NCBI GenBank assembly: GCA_003243955.1
Contig: QHCE01000061.1
Location: 1-51,960, forward strand
Length of the DNA stretch: 51,960 nt
Source of the DNA: Acidimicrobiales bacterium
Lineage (GTDB): Bacteria; Actinomycetota; Actinomycetes; Mycobacteriales; QHCE01
Direction: 5' to 3'
Shown: positions 46,162 through 51,960 of the stretch, piece by piece
Numbering within the stretch: the stretch's first letter is position 1
Layout: each line of letters begins with the position of its first letter
The notes under the pieces: generated by a model
Databases searched by the model: none
Told to the model about the DNA's origin: nothing
What the model saw: only the letters and a program-made list of their open reading frames with translations
Translations under genes and position numbers: made by a program

Positions 46162-47730
46162 ATGGGGTACAACCCTGGCATGACTCCGTTAGGAACCGCT
46201 GCCTCGTACTGGATGGATTCAACTCCCGAAACGTCCTATCCAAGCCTCGACGACGACGCCACTGCCGATGTTGCGGTTATTGGAGGTGGAATAGCTGGAA
46301 TCTGCACCGCATGGGAGTTGGCTCGGACAGGCCGCTCGGTGGTGCTCCTTGAGGCAGATTGCATCGTCGCCAGCACTACTGGTCATACCACGGCGAAGGT
46401 CAGCGCGCAGCACACTCTGATCTATGAGCACCTGCGCTCCTCGCTGGGCGCGCAGACCGCGCGCGAATACGGACAGTCTCAGCTCGACGCCATCGAGCAC
46501 GTGGTGCGGACCGTCGACGAGCTGGGCATCGACTGTGACCTGGAACGCCGGCCGGCGTTCACGTATGTGGGCTCAGATGAGCAGATTCCGCTGATCCACG
46601 CCGAGGCCGCCGCGGCCCAGGCAGCCGGCCTACCCGCGTGCGTGGTAGAGCAGACCAAGCTGCCTTATCCCATCGCGGCAGCAGTCCGGGTAGACGACCA
46701 AGTGCAGCTTCATCCGCGCCGCTATCTGCTAGCGCTCGCAGACGATTTGGCGCGCCGCGGCGGACGCATCTTCGAAAACACTCGGGTGGTCGGCCTTCAC
46801 GAGGGCACTCCCTGCCGGATAAGCACAGCCGACGGAATTACCGTGACCGCCGACGCGGTAGTCGTGGCTACCCACTACCCGATATTTGATCGCGCCGCGC
46901 TGTTTAGTCGCCTCACCCCGCACCGCGAGCTCGTTGTCGCTGCCCCGATCAGCACCGATCGCGACCCGGGTGGCATGTACATCACCCCCGATGAGAACAC
47001 CCGCTCGGTCCGCACCGCGCCGTATCGAGATGGCCAACGACTACTCATTGTGACTGGCGAGTCGTTTGCTCTGGGAGCGCCGGATGTTGCCTCACGCGCT
47101 CACCGTCTCGCAGGCTGGGTAGAAGAACACTTCCAAGCACGCCCTAGCTATCACTGGGCGGCTCAAGACAACAGCACCACAGACAGGCTTCCCTACATCG
47201 GCAAGTTTCACCTCGGCGCTAAACATGTATACGTCGCTACTGGGTTTGGTGGCTGGGGAATGAGTAACGGCGTTGTGGCGGGGCGACTTCTCACCGCGCT
47301 TCTCAACGGCGCTGGGGGTACAGAAGGTACTGAGGGCACAGAGCCCACGGTGCTCTCCTGGGCGAAGATCTATGATCCATGCCGTATTCACCCCAAGGTG
47401 GAAGCACGCAGCTTCGTCACCGCCAATCTTCGGAACGCTCGCCACTTTATCGCGGACCGCTTCGGCGCCTCAGAGGCATCATCGTCTGAGGATCTACCGC
47501 CCGACAGTGGTGCGATTATGGGCCCACGAGGCAGTAAGTGCGCCGTGTATCGGGACACCGCAGGAGAGATACACGCCGTATCGGCGACGTGCACGCACTT
47601 GGGTTGCACGGTGGCCTTCAACGACTTGGAACGAACATGGGACTGCCCGTGTCACGGGTCGCGGTTCGGCGTCGATGGTTCGGTTCTTCATGGTCCAGCT
47701 ACGCGCCCCCTAGAGCAGCTGGACCGCTGA
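46162..47730 (+). CDS. FAD-dependent oxidoreductase with C-terminal Rieske domain
   Basis: A 522-residue protein: DAO-type FAD domain (VAVIGGGIAGICTAWELART; KLPYPIAAAVRVDDQVQLHP; GFGGWGMSNGVVAGRLL) and a Rieske [2Fe-2S] domain with Cys477-x-His479 in CTHLGC and Cys495-x-x-His498 in CPCHGSRFGVDG. Similar proteins are found in bacterial stress clusters; the substrate is unknown. It is the third gene of the GH15-SDR-oxidoreductase run. Confidence 0.9.
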   Translation: MGYNPGMTPLGTAASYWMDSTPETSYPSLDDDATADVAVIGGGIAGICTAWELARTGRSVVLLEADCIVASTTGHTTAKVSAQHTLIYEHLRSSLGAQTAREYGQSQLDAIEHVVRTVDELGIDCDLERRPAFTYVGSDEQIPLIHAEAAAAQAAGLPACVVEQTKLPYPIAAAVRVDDQVQLHPRRYLLALADDLARRGGRIFENTRVVGLHEGTPCRISTADGITVTADAVVVATHYPIFDRAALFSRLTPHRELVVAAPISTDRDPGGMYITPDENTRSVRTAPYRDGQRLLIVTGESFALGAPDVASRAHRLAGWVEEHFQARPSYHWAAQDNSTTDRLPYIGKFHLGAKHVYVATGFGGWGMSNGVVAGRLLTALLNGAGGTEGTEGTEPTVLSWAKIYDPCRIHPKVEARSFVTANLRNARHFIADRFGASEASSSEDLPPDSGAIMGPRGSKCAVYRDTAGEIHAVSATCTHLGCTVAFNDLERTWDCPCHGSRFGVDGSVLHGPATRPLEQLDR

Positions 47731-47944
47731 ATTCGATCAAAAACTCCTTGAGGCAGGCCGATATCGTTGGTAGGAGAGAAAAAAATTTTTACCGTGATTG
47801 AGCTGCTAGTCGCCCCCTAGCGGAAGCTACACGGTAGTGGCTGATTTCCAAACTCTAGCGTCAGGTCGCTTTAAGCCCTACACTTTCGCTGAATCGATAA
47901 ACCGGCACTCAAGACGTGGGTGCCAAGGTATTAGTCGTGGGCCT

Positions 47945-47994
47945 CGCCCCGCAGCCTTGGAGCCTTCGGTGCTCACACTAGCGGTTGCGGGGCG
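47945..47994 (+). promoter_or_regulatory. Leader hairpin upstream of the sigma factor gene
   Basis: CGCCCCGCA (47945-47953) and TGCGGGGCG (47986-47994) form a 9-bp GC-rich stem around a 32-nt loop with further pairing, ending about 18 nt before the ribosome site (TAGGAGC). It might be a transcription or translation control element. The 47731-47944 part of the gap shows no gene. Confidence 0.4.
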
Positions 47995-48021
47995 CCGGTC
48001 TCCTAGTTCTTAGGAGCTAAC

Positions 48022-48879
48022 GTGACCACTGTCGTCAATCAAATTTCTGCTACCGCGCTGAAAACATTAAACGCTAGGCCCGTTGCGGCCGCCACGGTAG
48101 AAGAAGGAGTGGAACCTGGTTCTGAAGCCAAGCTGATTCCCTCCGCCCCACGCCACGCGCTGATTGAGGAGTGGTTGCCTACCGCACATCGATTGGCCCG
48201 TCGATTCGCCCACCGGGGTGAGCCGCTTGATGACCTCAAACAAGTAGCGGCATTCGCGCTGATAAAAGCCGCAAACGGCTATAATCCCACCTACGGCCAC
48301 GATTTTCGCAGCTACGCAATACCCACTATTGTCGGCGAGCTCAAACGCTACTTCCGCGATAGCGGATGGGATGTGCGCGTTCCTCGCCAGCTACAGGAAC
48401 GCGGCATGAACATTACCAAGGCAACAGCTGAGCTTAATCAAGATTTAGGCCGGGCGCCTAGCGCCAAGGAGCTCGCTAGCCATTTAGGGCTTGAAGTCGA
48501 AGAAGTTCTAGAGGGACAAACCGCCGCTCGTGCCTACTCCGCCACTTCCTTACAAACCCCAGCCGGTGATAGCGAGGAGGAATCCGTGGAGCTAGGAGAG
48601 CTCTTCGGCGATGACGACCCAGCCTTTGAGCTCACTGACGACCTTATTTCGCTGCGACCAGCCTTAGCGGAGCTAAGTCCTCGAGAACAGCAGGCTATAG
48701 CGCTACGCTTTTATGGGGATATGACACAGTCTCAAATCGCCGCTCGCATTGGCACATCCCAGATGCACGTATCGAGACTGCTTTCCCGCTCTCTGGCACA
48801 GCTGCGGAATCGCCTCATGCCTGAGGCACAAAGCTACACTCCTTCACGCATGTGCATGCGACGAGCAGTAGCCACCTAA
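48022..48879 (+). CDS. SigB/SigF-family sigma factor (group 3 sigma-70)
   Basis: A 285-residue sigma factor: region 2 with RFAHRGEPLDDLKQVAAFAL and YNPTYGHDFRSYAIPTIVGE and YFRDSGWDVRVPRQLQE; region 3 with ITKATAELNQDLGRAPSAKE; region 4 HTH (DMTQSQIAARIGTSQMHVSR). This is the SigB/SigF general-stress type. GTG at 48022 follows TAGGAGC. No anti-sigma factor gene is next to it, which is notable for SigF-type factors. Confidence 0.93.
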   Translation: MTTVVNQISATALKTLNARPVAAATVEEGVEPGSEAKLIPSAPRHALIEEWLPTAHRLARRFAHRGEPLDDLKQVAAFALIKAANGYNPTYGHDFRSYAIPTIVGELKRYFRDSGWDVRVPRQLQERGMNITKATAELNQDLGRAPSAKELASHLGLEVEEVLEGQTAARAYSATSLQTPAGDSEEESVELGELFGDDDPAFELTDDLISLRPALAELSPREQQAIALRFYGDMTQSQIAARIGTSQMHVSRLLSRSLAQLRNRLMPEAQSYTPSRMCMRRAVAT

Positions 48880-48904
48880 CGACCCCATGGCGGCTACTGG
48901 GGTT
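48866..48904 (+). terminator. Putative terminator after the sigma factor gene
   Basis: CAGTAGCC (48866-48873, overlapping the last codons) pairs with GGCTACTG (48892-48899) and is followed by GGGGTTTT. Moderate strength. The next 300 bp (48905-49221) show a decayed look and only small hairpins (GATCACATC/GATGTGATC at 48995-49022). Confidence 0.55.
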
Positions 48905-49221
48905 TTCTCCCTTGCTAACTTCAGGGCTGAGCAGCTGAAGCTGATGCCTGGCCTGACGCAGCTCTCTGATGTCTTGAATGACGCCCCGAAGCTTGATCAC
49001 ATCGCCAGCAGAGGATGTGATCGGATGCGCCAGCTAAGCAGTAGGCCGTCAAAAAAACGGCTCGCCCGAACAGTAAGTTGTAGGCACTTAATGCGCCGGA
49101 ATTTGTCGTTTTTAGCTCGTAGGCATCGGCACGATACGTACGACCGGTTTCCATAACTTCGGCGTAGTCTTCGAGGGCTCCTTGGCCGAATCGGCTGGAT
49201 ACAGCTCCACCAGGCGGCGGC

Positions 49222-49431
49222 CTACCAGTTCTCCCGAAAATCGGTCAAGGCCATCTCGGGATCGCCGTTGTGGGGCACGTCGTGGATTAACGTTCCATCC
49301 CGATCCACGAGCACACAGGCAAAGCGGCTGGTGCGGAGTGAGCTGCTCCCAGCCCGCTGAGGGGTGAGCCGCCGAGGGACAGGCATGGATACGTTTCCTC
49401 CCCTCGGCATGGTCCTAGGGGCTAAGCCCAC
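49222..49431 (-). pseudogene. N-terminal remnant of a HAD-IIIA phosphatase
   Basis: The 69-codon frame has FACVLVDRDGTLIHDVPHNG, the nucleophile Asp motif (DRDGT) and following loop of histidinol-phosphatase/GmhB-like HAD enzymes. Right after NGDPE it diverges (MALTDFRENW) and stops, losing the rest of the enzyme. Another possible decayed frame (ALEDYAEVMETGRTYRADAY) lies just downstream on the same strand (about 49100-49180). Confidence 0.75.
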
Positions 49432-49523
49432 TAGCTATCTAGCAGCACTGTTACCTCCAGAGAAGAAGTTAAACCAAGAAGTAGTAGAAGTGGAAGCGGT
49501 ATATGCCACCACACCCTAAAACA

Positions 49524-49564
49524 AGTGTGGAGGGGGAGAACATTATGTTCTCCCCCTCCACACT
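49524..49564 (-). terminator. Strong terminator hairpin after the ferritin-like gene
   Basis: AGTGTGGAGGGGGAGAACAT (49524-49543) and its exact complement (49545-49564) form a 20-bp perfect stem, 17 nt past the stop at 49582. On the minus strand it is followed by TGTTTT. Confidence 0.85.
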
Positions 49565-49581
49565 GTGAAATACAGCAAATA

Positions 49582-50538
49582 TTAAGCAGCTCCACCGCTG
49601 GTGTTGATCGAACCATTCACACCCTGGGGGAAGAACCCACCCTTGGTGACCTTCTTCGGGTTGAGGTAAACGATGTTGAGTACCTGATTGGCACTACGAC
49701 TGAATGCCACGCCATTAGCGTCAGTGGGAACAATGTTCGCCCGGCCATCCTTGACAAGCCCCTGGTCCAGATCGGTCGAGCCGTCCAAGCTGTCCCGAGC
49801 GTCCGAGATCTTTTGAGCAGGCGCGGTGAGACCCTTCGCGAACAACGTGGTCCGGATGGTGCTTGCGTGGTATGCCTCAACAGCAAGAATGCCCGCGGCG
49901 GCCTCTAGGTACGTCTTGTTCGAGATCAGCGGAGCGGCACCCTTGTAAGCGGTCACACCCACGTCTTCGAAAATGAACGCACCCAGCAGGAAGCTGTTCT
50001 CGTCCGCAAAGGGATCGAACGTCTGATTTCCGCTAATCAGCCCAGCGGCCTTGGCGGCGGCATTGAAACTGGCTCGTAGATCGATGGACGGCCGAGAGAC
50101 CTTGGCTGAGCCAAGTGCCGAGCGTAGGAACTTTACGTGCGCTATCTCGTCATTGGCGATTTCGCACGCGTAGTCTCGAACAGCCCCGGTGAGCCTGACC
50201 TTCCTACCTCCGACAACAGGACCACCGTGCACAACATTGCCATGCTTGTCCTTAGTGTCGGTATCGCGGTCCGACAGTCCCTCGCCATACACCGCATGGC
50301 TGTAGAACTCAGCTTCCAAGTACTCCAGGTTCAGTGCGAAGTTCAGCACTGCAGCATCACTGGGCCCGTGGGCAGCTTTTTCAGTGGTTGCCGCTTCTGC
50401 GATACCTGCTGTGGCGAGATATGAGCCGCCGGCCACACCAGCGGCACCAGCACCCGCAAGGGCAAGGAAGCGGCGGCGATCGGCGGGGTTTTCCGCACTT
50501 CGTTTAATAGCGTTGGAAATAAATGATGTAGCGAACAC
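49582..50538 (-). CDS. Secreted ferritin-like domain protein (Tat signal)
   Basis: A 318-residue protein with a twin-arginine signal (DRRRFLALAGAGAAGVAGGS) and a ferritin-like four-helix domain (LNFALNLEYLEAEFYSHAVY with Glu residues, EIANDEIAHVKFLRSALGSA with ExxH, GAFIFEDVGVTAYKGAAPLI, and LAVEAYHASTIRTTLFAKGL with ExxH). It resembles Ferritin_2/desiccation-related proteins; metal storage or stress protection outside the membrane is inferred. GTG at 50538 follows AGGAGA; earlier in-frame ATG at 50592 has no ribosome site. Ends in a strong terminator. Confidence 0.88.
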   Translation of the reverse strand: MFATSFISNAIKRSAENPADRRRFLALAGAGAAGVAGGSYLATAGIAEAATTEKAAHGPSDAAVLNFALNLEYLEAEFYSHAVYGEGLSDRDTDTKDKHGNVVHGGPVVGGRKVRLTGAVRDYACEIANDEIAHVKFLRSALGSAKVSRPSIDLRASFNAAAKAAGLISGNQTFDPFADENSFLLGAFIFEDVGVTAYKGAAPLISNKTYLEAAAGILAVEAYHASTIRTTLFAKGLTAPAQKISDARDSLDGSTDLDQGLVKDGRANIVPTDANGVAFSRSANQVLNIVYLNPKKVTKGGFFPQGVNGSINTSGGAA

Positions 50539-50746
50539 TGTTATTTCTCCTGTGTCATTATAGGGCACTCGACGAAACCGACTGAGGATCAAGCGGCCAT
50601 CGCGCGGGGGGAATCAACGACCACGACACCCGCGTGATGGGCGACACCCTCGACCCTACCCCATGATTCGGCATGGCGTCATCCCTGGAATCAAGCAGCC
50701 AGTCGCGGCAATGCATAAACATGATGGTAGGGAGTAAGCCGGAGAC

Positions 50747-51480
50747 ATGGAAATTGTTGAACAGCCCATCACCGGCCAGTGGCCACCGGGTTCAGGGACC
50801 CGCTACTGGGAAGTGCGGAATCACGCGACAGGCGAACCGGTCAGTGGCGCGCAGATGGCGTCGGAGCCCGAGCGCACCCCCGCCACCGGCGCGCTGCTTA
50901 CCAAGCTGCTCGCGGCACATTTACCCGATGGTGTGCTCTGCCTACTGCAAGGCGGCGGAGAAGTCGGCGACCATCTCGTGGAGCAACCGGTGGACGTAGC
51001 GGCGCAGGTGGGTTCCACCGTGCCGGGCGCAGCATCGCGGCCGCTACCGTACCGTACCGAAGCGCGGGTGGCGCTCAACCAACTACTGTACGGCGGCCAG
51101 ATCCCCGAAGGTCCGGGTGCTTTTATCCGGCCACAGTGCTCACTGACTGCTCGCCGGAGATGGCGGTGATGCGCGAGGAGACGTTTGGACCAGTAGCCGG
51201 GGTTGCGGTGGTGAGCTCGTTTCACGAGGCGCTGCTGCAGGCTAATCAGTCCGATTATGGCTTGGCCGCGACTGTGTTGACCGCCAGCATGGAGCATGCA
51301 CAGCGCGCGTGGCGAAAGTTGAACGTGCACGGTGAAGATCAACGCGGTGTTCGAGCGGTGCCCCTGGCGGTGCCGCGCAACCTCGACGCGGCAGCGGGGC
51401 GGGCTTTGGTTACGGCCCGGAACTGGTCGATGAGATGACCGCCGCCAAAGTTGTACATATAACAGCCCCCGGTGAGGACT
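50747..51480 (+). pseudogene. Decayed aldehyde dehydrogenase gene (GabD2-like)
   Basis: Segments of an aldehyde dehydrogenase appear in order but in different frames: KLLAAHLPDGVLCLLQGGGE, RPLPYRTEARVALNQLL and IPEGPG in one frame; CFYPATVLTDCSPEMAVMRE, ETFGPVAG and the helix QRAWRKLNV in a second (break near 51117-51121); then KINAVF and GYGPELVDEMTAAKVVH in others (breaks near 51330-51360). Only about 245 codons remain of 450-500, and the central part with the catalytic Glu and Cys is gone. The end is like GabD2-type (Rv1731) enzymes. Confidence 0.88.
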
Positions 51481-51505
51481 TAGCGCATCACCGTAATAGG
51501 AAATT

Positions 51506-51943
51506 GTGGAGATCAGGTTGATCCTGGAGATTAAAGAGTGTCGTGCGCAGGATGTGAAACTGCTCGAACAGTGGACTCCATCGGGTCGGTCACAGACCCA
51601 TGCTAGACGGTTCGCCCGCCAGCAGCAGGGTGTCAGCACGTTTTTGATCGCGTGGCTACAAGGTTTACCAACGGCCTCCGGTGAGCTCAAGTGGACCGGC
51701 TGCGATGCACCCGAGGTGCGGGAGGCTTTTCCGGACTGCCCGGAGCTCAACGGCCTGCAGGTCTCACCGGCATCTGCACGCTCGCAGGGCATCGGTCGCA
51801 CGCTGATCGGGCATGCCGAGCAATTAGCGCGCCAACGAGGTTGCGGGCAGCTCGGGCTGGGGGTAGATGACGTGAACTTCCGCGCCGCCGCGCTGTATCT
51901 GCGGCTCGGCTATACCGAAACCGGATGCCACTACACCGACTGA
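51506..51943 (+). CDS. GNAT-family N-acetyltransferase
   Basis: A 145-residue protein with the GNAT core: RRFARQQQGVSTFLIAWLQG, FPDCPELNGLQVSPASARSQ, the acetyl-CoA loop RSQGIGRTLIGHAEQLARQ and VNFRAAALYLRLGYTETGC. The start is GTG at 51506. It stops after HYTD, somewhat early for this family, so the C-terminus may be shortened. Substrate unknown. Confidence 0.8.
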   Translation: MEIRLILEIKECRAQDVKLLEQWTPSGRSQTHARRFARQQQGVSTFLIAWLQGLPTASGELKWTGCDAPEVREAFPDCPELNGLQVSPASARSQGIGRTLIGHAEQLARQRGCGQLGLGVDDVNFRAAALYLRLGYTETGCHYTD

Positions 51944-51960
51944 GGTGTATCAGGTTTTCC

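Noticed and set aside
50821-51801. Minus-strand frame of 326 codons over the aldehyde dehydrogenase remnant
   Set aside because: The plus strand holds recognisable ALDH and GNAT motifs; the minus frame is chance openness in GC-rich DNA.

Overview
This window is a piece of an actinobacterial chromosome, by eye of moderate GC content. The taxonomic clues are a mycothiol S-conjugate amidase (mca) next to a DUF4307 gene and greA, a fasciclin lipoprotein of MPT70/83 type, GTP-dependent PEP carboxykinase, a PIN-PhoH protein, a geranylgeranyl reductase-like enzyme and a SigB/SigF-family sigma factor. The mca-DUF4307-greA order resembles the Rv1080c-Rv1083 neighbourhood of mycobacteria. That points to a mycothiol producer, perhaps near Mycobacteriales, but I cannot name the species.

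Layout. 1-9.5 kb: a PFNA-type cluster, with an FN3-repeat membrane protein (cut by the window start, carrying a long Pro-Gln tail), a divergent transmembrane Ser/Thr kinase with its own extracellular FN3-like domain, then convergent transglutaminase-like, DUF58 and MoxR genes. The transglutaminase-like protein lacks the catalytic Cys and His. 9.7-12.2 kb: a membrane-anchored molybdopterin oxidoreductase and a fasciclin lipoprotein. 12.3-16.7 kb: the conserved HIT-PhoH-YbeY-CBS/CorC-Era run, several genes overlapping by 4 nt. 16.8-21.1 kb: DUF1990, geranylgeranyl reductase-like enzyme, lytic transglycosylase, PIN-PhoH. 21.3-25.2 kb: an accessory island with a DUF4913 gene, a broken copy of a helix-turn-helix gene, a HigBA-type toxin-antitoxin pair, small regulators and a 449-residue protein I do not recognise. 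25.4-31.8 kb: PEPCK, a broken vapC beside a Uma2-like gene, the mca/greA neighbourhood and a DUF559 gene flanked by two copies of a palindromic repeat. 31.8-37.7 kb: a DrrAB-like ABC transporter whose ATPase gene is frameshifted, threonine dehydratase, cystathionine gamma-synthase and MsrA. 37.8-43 kb: two more toxin-antitoxin-like pairs, a monooxygenase, a two-gene Fluc fluoride channel, a GH3 remnant, a membrane protein and a tyrosine-phosphatase-like protein. 43.4-52 kb: a stress-type run (GH15, SDR, FAD/Rieske oxidoreductase, SigB/F sigma factor, ferritin-like protein) mixed with decayed genes (HAD phosphatase, aldehyde dehydrogenase), ending in a GNAT acetyltransferase.

Two themes stand out. 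First, a three-copy family of perfect or near-perfect palindromic elements (about 58-60 bp), two of which bracket the DUF559 gene, with one copy forming the end of its reading frame. Second, many broken genes (GH3, ALDH, HAD, vapC, an HTH gene fragment, ABC ATPase) and several toxin-antitoxin modules, which suggests a chromosome losing genes while keeping selfish or regulatory modules. No rRNA, tRNA or CRISPR array was recognised by eye.
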